This document shows, piece by piece, positions 1 through 7,642 of a DNA stretch of 34,176 bases. Numbering within the stretch: the first letter of the stretch is position 1; each line of letters opens with the position of its first letter. The position numbers and the translations under genes are program-made. The stretch is from a virus: positions 1 through 34,176 of the IMG/VR virus record IMGVR_UViG_3300020469_000136; one strand, 5' to 3'. The notes under the pieces were generated by a model. That model searched no databases. It had not been told where the DNA came from and worked only from the letters and a program-made list of their open reading frames with translations.

Positions 1-1152
1 GCTAATAAGCGCAAACATAAAGTCAGCAGTGGCAGGAAGACCGAAGCTCTCCGAGGTGTCTTCAAGGCCCACATCACTAGCCCCGAATCCAGATCTTGTT
101 GTTTGTGTCGCAGAGAAGATTGGCACGTTGAATTCCACTGCCAGACCTCTAAGTTCTTCTGCAATTGCTTTGACATACGTATACGAATTGACATTAGCCC
201 CAGCCCTTAATCTTGATGACATACATATATTCAGATAATCGATATATATAACTTCAGGTATAAAATTTCTTTTCATTTTAAGTTCATTTAATAGATGTCT
301 AAAATGACCAGCCCCTGCAGATGCTGTAGGATATTCTTTTATAACTAATTTACCTTTAGTCTTATCTGCAACTCTATTTAATTTTTTGTCAAACGCATCT
401 TTAGGCAACATATAAAGCTCTTCCATCGATACATTTAATAAGTTAGCATCTATTCTTTCAGCTATCTTTTCTTCAGCCATCTCAAGAGTTATATACAAAA
501 CATTTTTATTATTTAATAAGTTAGCAGATGCACAGTGGCACATGAATAAAGATTTTCCAACACCTGTACCAGCTAAAGCTATATTCAATGTTTTATTAGG
601 AACACCACCCCTAGTAATTTTATTAAGATAGTCAATATCAAATGGCAAGCGTGATTCTTTTCTTTGATAATAATCAAACCTATCATCAGAGTTTTCTATA
701 AAATCATGACCAACATTATTATCAAAAGATGTACCTAATGCATCACTTAGGAGCTGAGGGATCGCTCCTTTATCTTTTCCATCATTACTCTTACCATCGA
801 TAATTTGTATAGAATCCATGATAGCATTGTATATGGTTTTTTCTTGTACCCACTTTTCAGCATTGTTAAGTAGCCATTCAATATTAGTGTCCTCATCGAT
901 GGTGAGACTATTGATGCATTCGATAGATGATTGATGTAACGTATCGTTGATATCAGTTCTATTATCCAAGTCAATAAGTAATGCTTCACTTGATGGTAGT
1001 ACATTAAAAGTTTTGATATGATTGTCAATAATTTCATAAACTAATCTTTCTACATTATCACTGAATAATTTTGGATCAAGATAAGGTATAACCTTTCTTG
1101 AGAATTGTTCATTCTTTGCTAGATTTGATAGTATTGTTTGTTCTAAGTTCAT
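1..1152 (-). CDS. 41: Replicative DNA helicase gp41 (DnaB-like), 3' end outside window
   Basis: This reading frame is open from an ATG at 1152 to the window edge, giving 384 codons with no stop; T4 gp41 is about 475 aa, so roughly the last fifth is missing. It is the hexameric 5'-3' helicase that unwinds DNA at the phage fork and carries primase. The N-terminal helical domain (residues 1-140) is followed by a RecA-type ATPase core: Walker A AGTGVGKS at 194-201, ITLEM with the catalytic Glu at 221-225, and a Walker B strand VIYIDYLN further on. The segment GLPATADFM near the edge is a T4 gp41 signature. The start overlaps the end of uvsX by 44 bp and has only a weak ribosome site, which suggests translational coupling. 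Identity is secure. Confidence 0.93.
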   Translation of the reverse strand, partial: MNLEQTILSNLAKNEQFSRKVIPYLDPKLFSDNVERLVYEIIDNHIKTFNVLPSSEALLIDLDNRTDINDTLHQSSIECINSLTIDEDTNIEWLLNNAEKWVQEKTIYNAIMDSIQIIDGKSNDGKDKGAIPQLLSDALGTSFDNNVGHDFIENSDDRFDYYQRKESRLPFDIDYLNKITRGGVPNKTLNIALAGTGVGKSLFMCHCASANLLNNKNVLYITLEMAEEKIAERIDANLLNVSMEELYMLPKDAFDKKLNRVADKTKGKLVIKEYPTASAGAGHFRHLLNELKMKRNFIPEVIYIDYLNICMSSRLRAGANVNSYTYVKAIAEELRGLAVEFNVPIFSATQTTRSGFGASDVGLEDTSESFGLPATADFMFALIS

Positions 1153-2173
1153 CCGATTCTATACCATATAAAAATTCTTTTCGAGCAGCATCTTCAAGTC
1201 TAGCCATTATTTCCTCAGTAAAATATTTTTCAGGATCTGAGTTAATTGTCTTACCAAATACCTTTGATCCGTCAGGCAACTCAAATCTTGTAGATACTTT
1301 TTTAATTATACCATATTTTTCAGCTAATGGAAGTAAACCATAATATCTATCAAGACCTTTTTCATAATGTAACAATACTTCAACATCTTTATTTTCTTTA
1401 GATATTCTTGATTTATGCATTTTGCATTTAATAATGTTACCTACTATTTCTGTACCATCCCTTTCTTTTTTCTTAGAAAGATATGCTATAGAGGAAGCAG
1501 CATATTTTAATCCAGTACCTCCACCCATTTCTTTTGTCGGAATATAAGAACCTACTAACTCATATACATGATTGGTAACAATCATAGGCATTTTTACTTT
1601 AGCTAGTTTTAGTGTTAATACTCTAAATGTAGCTTTAATAACTTGAGCTTTAGTCATATCTCTAGTCTCTTTACCATCATTAGTATCTTCTAATTCTTTT
1701 GTCGTAGACATTAATCCCAATGAATCTAACACCATCATCATAGGAGGTCTTGAAGTTTCAGGTGATTTATCATACGACTCAATAACTTTGAGTGCGTGAT
1801 GTCTAAACTTTTGAATAGTATCTGGTTCAGCAATAATAACTCTTTTTGTATCAATACCTCTTGATTCCATCATTTCTTTTGTTACAGCTGCTTCAGTATC
1901 ATAATAAACAATACCACCTGTTGGATTGTTATCCAAGAATGATTTAACACAACTCAGGACAAAAAATGTTTTCCCTGTAGCTGATTCACCAGCAAACGCT
2001 GTTATCTTATTGTTAGGTATACCTCCATACAAACTACCACTTAATGCAGCATTTAATATAAAACTTCCAGTATCAACTGTTCCTGAAAATTCTGCTGATT
2101 GAGCTCCGTCAGCTGCTATAGATGTATCATCATCTTTTATATCATCAACAAGATTTCTAAAAAAATCACTCAT
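1109..2173 (-). CDS. uvsX: UvsX, RecA-like strand-exchange protein
   Basis: 354 aa, slightly shorter than T4 UvsX (about 390 aa). It forms the presynaptic filament for recombination-dependent replication and repair, and is loaded by UvsY. Walker A is GESATGKT at 62-69; a hydrophobic strand ending in LDSLGLM near residue 150 is the Walker B region; ITNHVYE/GGG followed by GLKYAASS matches the DNA-binding loop region of UvsX. The start overlaps the upstream 103-aa gene by 8 bp and gp41 overlaps its end, so the three form one operon driven from the promoter at 2494-2520. The C-terminus is polar with serines and lysines. Identification rests on the RecA core plus its position between gp43 and gp41, as in marine T4-like genomes. 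Confidence 0.93.
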   Translation of the reverse strand: MSDFFRNLVDDIKDDDTSIAADGAQSAEFSGTVDTGSFILNAALSGSLYGGIPNNKITAFAGESATGKTFFVLSCVKSFLDNNPTGGIVYYDTEAAVTKEMMESRGIDTKRVIIAEPDTIQKFRHHALKVIESYDKSPETSRPPMMMVLDSLGLMSTTKELEDTNDGKETRDMTKAQVIKATFRVLTLKLAKVKMPMIVTNHVYELVGSYIPTKEMGGGTGLKYAASSIAYLSKKKERDGTEIVGNIIKCKMHKSRISKENKDVEVLLHYEKGLDRYYGLLPLAEKYGIIKKVSTRFELPDGSKVFGKTINSDPEKYFTEEIMARLEDAARKEFLYGIESDELRTNNTIKSSKE

Positions 2174-2477
2174 TAATAGAACCTCTTAATTCTCTAACTC
2201 TATCTTCTAAGACACTAATAGTTGTATATAAGTGCCCAGTATCTTCAGGTTGTATTCTAGATTTAAGAATGGATATCTCATCCTTCAATATTATAATCTT
2301 ATCAACCTTTTGGCCATTACTTGTCTCATTAAGATACATTAACTTCTCCTCATAATATTTTGTTAAACTTTTTATTTGATCCTGTAACTGATGAACTTTT
2401 CTATTAAGTTCACTAGTACTCTCTTGTGCCATATATTCGGCAGTGTAACGTCTTGACAAATCGCAGTTATCAGTCAT
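2166..2477 (-). CDS. Hypothetical coiled-coil protein, 103 aa
   Basis: I do not recognise a family. The protein is charged and almost entirely helical by composition, with heptad-like spacing of Leu/Ile from about residue 22 to 98 (runs such as LNRKVHQLQDQIKSL and VLEDRVREL), so a coiled coil is likely. It starts with ATG behind a good ribosome site (GGAG about 8 bp upstream) and is the first gene after the sigma70-like promoter at 2494-2520. Its stop overlaps the uvsX start by 8 bp, so it is probably made together with UvsX and may act in replication or recombination, but that is inferred from context alone. It has no signal peptide or membrane segment. Confidence 0.75.
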   Translation of the reverse strand: MTDNCDLSRRYTAEYMAQESTSELNRKVHQLQDQIKSLTKYYEEKLMYLNETSNGQKVDKIIILKDEISILKSRIQPEDTGHLYTTISVLEDRVRELRGSINE

Positions 2478-2493
2478 ATCTTACTCTCCTTAT

Positions 2494-2520
2494 ATTATAT
2501 CATTATGAGTTTAAAGTCAA
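2494..2520 (-). promoter_or_regulatory. Sigma70-like promoter for the orf103-uvsX-41 operon
   Basis: The -35 box TTGACT is at 2520-2515. Two overlapping -10 candidates follow: TAATAT at 2497-2492 (17-bp spacer) and TATAAT at 2499-2494 (15-bp spacer). It lies in the only gap between gp43 and the 103-aa gene and has the same architecture as the gap promoters at 5031-5059 and 21964-21992. Confidence 0.65.
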
Positions 2521-2525
2521 GTTAA

Positions 2526-5024
2526 TTATACAAAAAAACTATCTAATGTTTGAGGTGGTTCTTCTACATTCCATCCAATAGCATTCATAATCGTTTTTAT
2601 AGGTTCTAAAAATGACTTATCAAATTGTGTATTAAAATCTATATATTTATGTAACCCAAATTTATTAGGTAAGGTACTAGATACAGAAATAACATTTTCC
2701 CTAACAGGATTAGGTAACAGTAGGTAACAAAACTTTATCTTATCACCCTCTCTAATTAACTCAAACTTGTTTCCAAGTTTACTTTTTTTTAATAATTCGT
2801 TATATACTAAAGCACCTCTTACATGAATTGGTGTACCTTTTCTATATATCATAGCCGCATCAGTATACTTTGATACACCTTTACAGCCACGTGGAAAGGC
2901 AACATCATCGAAAGGAAGTTTCTTAAATGCTTCTTTAAAATCCTCAATAAATTTAATAACAGCTTCTTCATCTTTATTAATTATAACATTAATACATTCT
3001 TTAATTTTTAATCTACAAGCAGCAGGTGTAGAAGATCTAACAGCTTCGATTCCCATCATCTTTAATTTAGGTTCTATATAACGAACTCCTTCACTATCAA
3101 ATACATTCATAATGTATCTTTTCTTAGCTGTCCATATAGCTTTGTTAGCTATGTTTTCTCTTTTCATTACCATCTTTTGATCATATGCATTCACATATGT
3201 TGAGAGCTCTTTATAAGATTTATCAATGTATGGTTCTAATTGAGTTTTACAAACCTTATCTAACCAATTTACAGTTTCTTCAATAGTGTGATTAGGATAC
3301 GCTTTAGTGACTAAATCATCCAGTTTTAAATACATTGAATCAGTATCAACAGCTAAAACATAATCGACATCAGTAGTATCCAATAGCTTATTAAGATAGA
3401 CATTAATTTTAGTTTCCATCCACTTGATTGATAGTTGACCACCTTTAGTAATTGACTCAGCATATTTCAAATCAAACCATCTAAAATACTTATTACCTAA
3501 TGCTCCATAAGCACTATTCAATTGAATCTTTTTAGCCATCTGCATATTATTACACTGAGCAATAGTTTTTTCAAGATCATAAGAAGGATTTTTCTCATAT
3601 AGTTGTCTAGCTTCTAACATCTTTTGTTTCCAAACTGTACGATCATTATACATGTTTTGCATTAGACTTGGAAGAAAACCAATATGATCTTTTGAGTATA
3701 GATCTCCTGTAGGGGCAATACAAGCATTATTATTAGTTAACATTTTTTTATACTTGTTCCACTCACCATCAATTATTTCATCTATTGTTGGTGTAGATCC
3801 TACATGCTTCATATGTGTTTCAGGTGATATATTATATTGCATTATTAAATGTGGATACAATGAGTTTAAGTCAAATGATACAACCCAATTGTGCATTCCA
3901 ACTTGAGGATCCTTTACATATGCTCCATCAGCTTGACGTTCTTTATCTGAGACTGAAGATTGTGGAATAACAATATTATTATCCATTAAGTGATTATGTA
4001 TAATCATATCCCACATACGTACAGAGCCAAATACATCAGAATAATTCACCTTACCATCATAGGCTATTGCATATGCTTGTTCAATTAATTTTAACTTATC
4101 TTCTAATCTATCAACTAGCTCAACGTCTTTTATATTATAGTCAATAAACTTTTCATAATCATTTTTGTATAGTTCAAGTAAGGATTCAAATTCAGAGTAA
4201 TCAATCTTACGTTCATTTAATTCAACTGTAGCTATATGATCAAGTCTATAAGATTCCTGCATTACAAAAGTAAACTTCTTATACAATTGCATATAATCAA
4301 GTATAGTAACTCCTAATGGATTATATACATTATTATCTTTACCAGCTATCGTTATTGTTCTTTCACGCAATATTTCCCATGGAGATAATTTTTGAGCAAA
4401 GTCTTTATCAATTATCCTTGCTATCCTATTAATAATATATGGTATATCAAAAAATTCAACATTCCATCCTGTAACAACATCAGGATCAATAGCTCTCCAT
4501 GCATCAATAAACTTTATTAGTAAATGTTGTTCATCATGACATTTTACATATGTAACATTTTCTTGCTTAGCTTTATAATCACCACAACCAAACACATAAA
4601 ACTTTTTCTTAAATGACATTGTAATAGCTGTAACAGGTTTGTCAGCAAGGTCAATAGAAGGGAATCCCTCATCTGCTGCAACCTCTATATCTACATTTAC
4701 AACTCTTATATCCTCAACATCATATTTTATCTCACCAGGATAAGCATCATTAATATAAGGATATTCAAATTGAGTCATACCATAAAATGGTGTTAGTGTA
4801 TTCTTATAAGCCTGCATCTTCTCTCTAGCTTTAGATGGCGAATCATAATATATTTTATCGACAAGTTTACCTTGTAGCGTACGATATTTAGAATTATTAT
4901 GCTTGGATTTTATAAAGAGATATGGCTTACATGTATCTCTGTATTGTACACGTCTTCCTTTATGATATCCTCTAACTAAAATATCATTGCGGTTCATATA
5001 TACACTTGTGTAAAAGTTTGTCAT
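2526..5024 (-). CDS. 43: Family B DNA polymerase gp43
   Basis: 832 aa (T4 gp43 is 898 aa). This is the replicative polymerase with 3'-5' proofreading. Exo I is DIE at 112-114, Exo II is the NVEFFDIP region with D193, and Exo III is YNIKD at 296-300. Polymerase motif A is DLNSLYP at 385-391, motif B KIQLNSAYG at 499-507, and motif C the catalytic DTDS at 560-563. The last residues, TLDSFFV, form a short hydrophobic/acidic tail like the sliding-clamp binding peptide at the end of T4/RB69 gp43, so it should dock on the gp45 encoded in this window. It is a complete single gene, not split as in some T4-like phages. Its own promoter lies at 5031-5059, in the gap behind the lysozyme gene. Confidence 0.97.
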   Translation of the reverse strand: MTNFYTSVYMNRNDILVRGYHKGRRVQYRDTCKPYLFIKSKHNNSKYRTLQGKLVDKIYYDSPSKAREKMQAYKNTLTPFYGMTQFEYPYINDAYPGEIKYDVEDIRVVNVDIEVAADEGFPSIDLADKPVTAITMSFKKKFYVFGCGDYKAKQENVTYVKCHDEQHLLIKFIDAWRAIDPDVVTGWNVEFFDIPYIINRIARIIDKDFAQKLSPWEILRERTITIAGKDNNVYNPLGVTILDYMQLYKKFTFVMQESYRLDHIATVELNERKIDYSEFESLLELYKNDYEKFIDYNIKDVELVDRLEDKLKLIEQAYAIAYDGKVNYSDVFGSVRMWDMIIHNHLMDNNIVIPQSSVSDKERQADGAYVKDPQVGMHNWVVSFDLNSLYPHLIMQYNISPETHMKHVGSTPTIDEIIDGEWNKYKKMLTNNNACIAPTGDLYSKDHIGFLPSLMQNMYNDRTVWKQKMLEARQLYEKNPSYDLEKTIAQCNNMQMAKKIQLNSAYGALGNKYFRWFDLKYAESITKGGQLSIKWMETKINVYLNKLLDTTDVDYVLAVDTDSMYLKLDDLVTKAYPNHTIEETVNWLDKVCKTQLEPYIDKSYKELSTYVNAYDQKMVMKRENIANKAIWTAKKRYIMNVFDSEGVRYIEPKLKMMGIEAVRSSTPAACRLKIKECINVIINKDEEAVIKFIEDFKEAFKKLPFDDVAFPRGCKGVSKYTDAAMIYRKGTPIHVRGALVYNELLKKSKLGNKFELIREGDKIKFCYLLLPNPVRENVISVSSTLPNKFGLHKYIDFNTQFDKSFLEPIKTIMNAIGWNVEEPPQTLDSFFV

Positions 5025-5030
5025 ATTCTT

Positions 5031-5059
5031 ATATTACAATCTATAGTATTATAAGTCAA
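5031..5059 (-). promoter_or_regulatory. Sigma70-like promoter for gene 43
   Basis: The -35 box TTGACT (5059-5054) and the -10 box TAATAT (5036-5031) are separated by exactly 17 bp. The pair fills the 38-bp gap between the lysozyme stop and the gp43 start, so the transcript leader would be very short. Confidence 0.65.
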
Positions 5060-5062
5060 CAA

Positions 5063-5509
5063 TTAATTTGCTACAGCTCTCATTCTTTCAACGAGTCGTT
5101 TTGCACGATTAGGTACTTGTTTGTACCAACGACTATCAACCATCTCGTCTGCAGCACGGTTCCAATCTTTTGCTAGTATACCTGCTTTCATGCCTTTAAA
5201 CCTAGATAATCTTGGTCTACCCATGTTAAACATCATATTAGCAATAATTAATTGTACCTCATCAGGTAACTCTTCAAAGTTTTTATACATTTTATTACAA
5301 TCACTTATAACAGTTAATACATCTTTATTAAAACATTCGATAACTCTTTGACTTGGTACTGGTGTTCCTACAGGTGCTTTGTACTCAGGATCTTTTTTTG
5401 TCACTAAATGACCAATACCAAATGTTGGAAGTCCAAGATGGTCGAGGTATATTTCTTGAACACAGCCCTCGTCAATTTCTAATTCTTTTCTTAATTGATT
5501 AGTATTCAT
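5063..5509 (-). CDS. T4-type lysozyme (endolysin, GH24 family)
   Basis: 148 aa (T4 lysozyme is 164 aa). It cleaves the peptidoglycan glycan strand at lysis. The T4 triad is present with identical spacing: E14 in IDEG, D23 in YLDH and T29 in LPTFGIGH, corresponding to E11/D20/T26. The end PNRAKRLVERMR matches the T4 helix that contains TPNRAKRV. There is no signal peptide, so release would need a holin, and no holin is visible in this window. A strong terminator lies directly upstream (5533-5564), so the gene is insulated from the Hsp20 cluster. I see no late-promoter consensus in the short gap, so how it is expressed late is unclear. AGGAG precedes the ATG at good spacing. Confidence 0.93.
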   Translation of the reverse strand: MNTNQLRKELEIDEGCVQEIYLDHLGLPTFGIGHLVTKKDPEYKAPVGTPVPSQRVIECFNKDVLTVISDCNKMYKNFEELPDEVQLIIANMMFNMGRPRLSRFKGMKAGILAKDWNRAADEMVDSRWYKQVPNRAKRLVERMRAVAN

Positions 5510-5532
5510 TACAATCTCCTATCATCAATAAT

Positions 5533-5564
5533 AAAAAAATAAGGAGCAATAAAAACTGCTCCTT
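5533..5564 (-). terminator. Intrinsic terminator after the hsp20-orf75-orf45 cluster
   Basis: A perfect 8-bp stem, AAGGAGCA pairing with TGCTCCTT (plus-strand arms 5541-5548 and 5557-5564), has an 8-nt loop. On the minus strand it is followed by A and seven Ts (5539-5533). It sits just past the stop of the 45-aa gene and before the lysozyme gene. Confidence 0.85.
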
Positions 5565-5576
5565 ATATATAGTTGT

Positions 5577-5714
5577 CTAATAACCTTTTCTTTTCAGATT
5601 CTTTTCTCTTCTTGCTAAATCAGCAAAGTCCACTGACTTACCTAAATATCTTTCAATTTCATTTTGTTGATATTTACGTAACATACTATTCAAGAATGAT
5701 AATAAATTACTCAT
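5577..5714 (-). CDS. Small DUF3563-like protein, 45 aa
   Basis: A short gene below usual ORF cut-offs. It starts with ATG at 5714, overlapping the TGA of the 75-aa gene by 4 bp (ATGA), and ends with TAG at 5577. The product begins MSNLLSFLNSMLRKY, an amphipathic helix, and continues IERYLGKSVDFADLARRE, ending in basic residues. The pattern YL-x(5)-D-x2-DL-x-RR resembles the small bacterial DUF3563 family, common in alphaproteobacteria; that assignment is from memory of the pattern. The tight overlap, intact frame and terminator immediately downstream support a real last gene of the hsp20 transcript. Function is unknown. A host-derived regulator or membrane-associated peptide is possible. Confidence 0.65.
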   Translation of the reverse strand: MSNLLSFLNSMLRKYQQNEIERYLGKSVDFADLARREKNLKRKGY

Positions 5715-5938
5715 TTAAAATCTTTCCTTCTCACTTGCTCATTTAACATATGAGTTAAACTTGTTACTGTATGATCTGGATACTCATGTATTAATAATTG
5801 AGCTACATGTCTATTTACTGACATCTGTCGCCCAATCATAAATGCTACGAGTACTCTTTTCAATCCAGCTTTAAACCTTTCAAAAAAAGTATTAAGAGTT
5901 TTCCCGCAATAGTTCGCGGTTATTGTTAGTGTTGTCAT
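5711..5938 (-). CDS. Small hypothetical protein, 75 aa
   Basis: I do not recognise the family. The protein is basic, with a central amphipathic helix around residues 18-40 (FFERFKAGLKRVLVAFMIG) and a His/Arg-rich second half. The ATG at 5938 is preceded by GGGGG at suitable spacing. The gene begins inside the 3' end of hsp20, overlapping it by 47 bp in another frame, and its stop overlaps the start of the 45-aa gene by 4 bp, so all three are probably co-translated. The overlap at its N-terminus makes the exact start less certain; a later in-frame ATG (around residue 34 or 39) is possible but has no clear ribosome site. Confidence 0.6.
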   Translation of the reverse strand: MTTLTITANYCGKTLNTFFERFKAGLKRVLVAFMIGRQMSVNRHVAQLLIHEYPDHTVTSLTHMLNEQVRRKDFK

Positions 5939-6368
5939 ATTGACCCCCGAGTTGATTAATTTTAATTTTACGGGGACGCATTTCTTCTGGGATACGACGC
6001 TCTAAATGAATTACGAGCATACCGTCCTGAAGATCAGCTCCTTTGACTTCTACAAACTCTGACAGCCTAAAAGATCTCTCAAATTGTCGACCTGAGATTC
6101 CTTTGTGGACATAAAGATCCTGATCTCTTCTTTGTGATCTATTACCTTTTACAGTTAATATACCATCATGAGTTGAGATATCAATATCTTCTTCCTTAAA
6201 GCCTACTACAGCTAATTCAATAAGATATTCATCATCAGAATGTTTTATTATATTGTGTGGTGGATAATGATCCTTTTGATGATGAGCTGCTAAACGCTCA
6301 ATGTCTCCAAAGATGTGATCGAATCCAACAAACGCGGAACGTGGAAATTTAAAAGTAGTGCCTGTCAT
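5892..6368 (-). CDS. hsp20: Small heat-shock protein (Hsp20/IbpA-like)
   Basis: An alpha-crystallin-domain holdase that binds unfolding proteins without ATP. The domain runs from about YPPHN (residue 36) to HLERRIPEEMRPRKIKI (about 140). Family hallmarks are visible: VVGFKEEDIDIS, a GILTVKG strand, GISGRQFERSFRL, and the C-terminal anchor KIKI (I-x-I/V). I place the start at 6368, not at the ATG 18 bp upstream, because AAGGAGG lies 4-6 bp before 6368 and would be inside the coding region of the longer form. Hsp20 genes are common in marine T4-like phages, where a role in capsid assembly or late-infection proteostasis is presumed. The leader carries a promoter-like TTGACT, a hairpin and a possible ribosome-site-masking structure, described separately. 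Confidence 0.95.
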   Translation of the reverse strand: MTGTTFKFPRSAFVGFDHIFGDIERLAAHHQKDHYPPHNIIKHSDDEYLIELAVVGFKEEDIDISTHDGILTVKGNRSQRRDQDLYVHKGISGRQFERSFRLSEFVEVKGADLQDGMLVIHLERRIPEEMRPRKIKINQLGGQYDNTNNNRELLRENS

Positions 6369-6372
6369 ATGT

Positions 6373-6426
6373 ACCTCCTTATGCAAGCAAGGTTAATTTA
6401 TACGGCTCGCCTACTGCGACACCGTA
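6373..6426 (-). promoter_or_regulatory. Structured 5' leader of hsp20 (possible RNA thermosensor)
   Basis: On the minus strand a two-part hairpin occupies 6426-6401: an outer 5-bp stem TACGG/CCGTA and an inner 4-bp stem TCGC/GCGA with a 5-nt loop. Downstream, the Shine-Dalgarno AAGGAGGT (6380-6373) can pair weakly with AACCTT at 6394-6389 (CCTT with AAGG, or ACCT with AGGT) across a short loop. TATAAATT at 6402-6395 also resembles a late promoter with one mismatch. The pairings are visible; thermal control is inference. Confidence 0.35.
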
Positions 6427-6428
6427 CT

Positions 6429-6461
6429 ATTATATATCTGTTCACTACTCTTAAAAGTCAA
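6429..6461 (-). promoter_or_regulatory. TTGACT promoter-like site upstream of hsp20
   Basis: TTGACT is at 6461-6456. The -10 candidates are TATATA (19-bp spacer) and TATAAT at 6434-6429 (21-bp spacer), so spacing is poorer than in the sister promoters. It lies in the 111-bp gap between the MazG-like gene and hsp20. Confidence 0.45.
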
Positions 6462-6479
6462 CAGATATAATAATTTTTT

Positions 6480-6854
6480 TTATTTTTCTATGATTTTTTT
6501 TAAGTCTGGTTCAAAGAATTTTGGACCCTTCATCACTTTACCATCATTTCTATATATTGGTTTACCATCTTCGCCTAACTTTGACATATTAGATGCATGA
6601 ACTTCTTTAAATGTTTTATCTAAATTAATACCATATGTATGACCAGCACCATATATTACATATAACATATCAGTAAGAGCATCAGCAATTTCAACCATAT
6701 CTCTTTTATTAACAGCCTCTTTAAATTCTTTAAATTCTTCATCAATTAGTTCTACTCTAAGTAATCTAGTTTTATGTTCTGGCCACTTTGGTTTCCTATG
6801 TACTTTTTGGCCAAACGCTCTCATAAACTTTGCTACACTAGTAAAGTTACTCAT
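6480..6854 (-). CDS. MazG-like nucleotide pyrophosphohydrolase
   Basis: 124 aa, all-alpha NTP pyrophosphatase superfamily (MazG/PRA-PH type), which hydrolyses (d)NTPs or related nucleotides to monophosphates using Mg2+. The metal-binding pattern is visible: EE-x2-E at E39/E40/E43 (IDEEFKEF) and E-x2-D at E55/D58 (EIADALTD). The segment HASNMSKLGEDGKPI resembles the tail of phage PRA-PH-like proteins. It is not full-length two-domain MazG. Marine T4-like phages often carry MazG-type enzymes, with roles proposed in nucleotide-pool cleaning or lowering host alarmone; the substrate cannot be read here. Its start is one base past the regA stop, so it belongs to the 45-44-62-regA operon. Confidence 0.82.
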   Translation of the reverse strand: MSNFTSVAKFMRAFGQKVHRKPKWPEHKTRLLRVELIDEEFKEFKEAVNKRDMVEIADALTDMLYVIYGAGHTYGINLDKTFKEVHASNMSKLGEDGKPIYRNDGKVMKGPKFFEPDLKKIIEK

Positions 6855-6855
6855 A

Positions 6856-7257
6856 TTATACTCTCTTTTTGCCTATATTATATTTTGGTGTAAGTTCCCA
6901 TTGATCTTTATACTTATGAGATATTATTTTAATTTTATTCAATGGTAGCTGTGTACTGAATCCTGGACTATCAGGATTCACTATCTTAACTAAATCCCAT
7001 TCTTCTAATAATTTTATTATTGAATTTCTTCTACCAATATCTTCTTGAGTTATGGTTGATGGTTTTCCATCTAGAGCAAACAGCTCCTTAAAGTGTACGA
7101 TATAATACCGACCCTGTTTGTGTAATATATGACAACTTTGAAATAATGTATTAGTACGACGAGATGCTACACCTATTCTAGTAAGTGTTTCTCTAACTTT
7201 TAAGAAGTCATCTTGTTTTTGCAGAGTAACTTCTATCATATTGTCTGTTGAATACAT
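6856..7257 (-). CDS. regA: RegA translational repressor
   Basis: About 133 aa from the ATG at 7257 (T4 RegA is 122 aa). RegA binds ribosome sites of early mRNAs and represses replication genes. The sequence follows T4 RegA closely: MIEVTLQKQDDFLKVRETL, QSCHILHKQGRYYIVHFKE, RRNSIIKLLEEWDL and a C-terminal WELTPKYNIG. The longer frame opens with GTG at 7266, but AAGGTGG just upstream of 7257 favours ATG there; a third ATG at 7239 (MIEVT) matches the T4 start but has no ribosome site. It follows gp62 with almost no gap, as in T4 (44-62-regA-43). Here three small genes and a lysozyme are inserted between regA and 43. Confidence 0.95.
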   Translation of the reverse strand: MYSTDNMIEVTLQKQDDFLKVRETLTRIGVASRRTNTLFQSCHILHKQGRYYIVHFKELFALDGKPSTITQEDIGRRNSIIKLLEEWDLVKIVNPDSPGFSTQLPLNKIKIISHKYKDQWELTPKYNIGKKRV

Positions 7258-7258
7258 T

Positions 7259-7642
7259 TCAACCACCTTTTTCTAATTTCTTTCTAATTAACTTTACATC
7301 TTCAGTAGAAAGTATAGACAGTGCTTGATATGCCTTTGTGTAAGAATATTGAAAATATTCTCTAATAATATCGATGTCATCACTTTCATCCTTTTTAGCC
7401 CATTTTGAGAATCTCTTTTGAGCTCTAATACTATTTAGAAAATAATCATATTGGAGTTTATTATCAACCTCATGTCTAATATTCATTTCATTAGCATAAA
7501 GGATTGTATCGATATATTGAGAGAAGGCCTTATTAGTTAAATAAGGTTGATATAATGATTCAGCAAGTTCATCATTATCTGTATCCTTCATCATATTATT
7601 CTTTTTGTGACTTAAACTATTTACATATTCGAAAGCACTCAT
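7259..7642 (-). CDS. 62: Clamp-loader small subunit gp62
   Basis: 127 aa, much shorter than T4 gp62 (187 aa). It forms a 4:1 complex with gp44 that opens and loads the gp45 clamp. Recognition depends on position between gp44 and RegA and on the segment YDYFLNSIRAQKRFSKWAK, which parallels the T4 stretch around RGKRYGKWAK; the rest is diverged. The N-terminus is polar and the fold looks helical. The start ATG overlaps the last base of the gp44 stop (TAATG) and the stop is next to regA, so expression is coupled. The short length may mean loss of a T4-specific region; there is no sign of a frameshift. Confidence 0.85.
   Translation of the reverse strand: MSAFEYVNSLSHKKNNMMKDTDNDELAESLYQPYLTNKAFSQYIDTILYANEMNIRHEVDNKLQYDYFLNSIRAQKRFSKWAKKDESDDIDIIREYFQYSYTKAYQALSILSTEDVKLIRKKLEKGG

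Noticed and set aside
747-1037. Minus-strand frame of 96 codons inside gp41
   Set aside because: It is an alternative frame of the helicase, whose correct frame shows conserved sequence through the same bases.
6369-6386. First in-frame ATG of hsp20
   Set aside because: The AAGGAGG ribosome site lies inside this stretch and serves the ATG at 6368.
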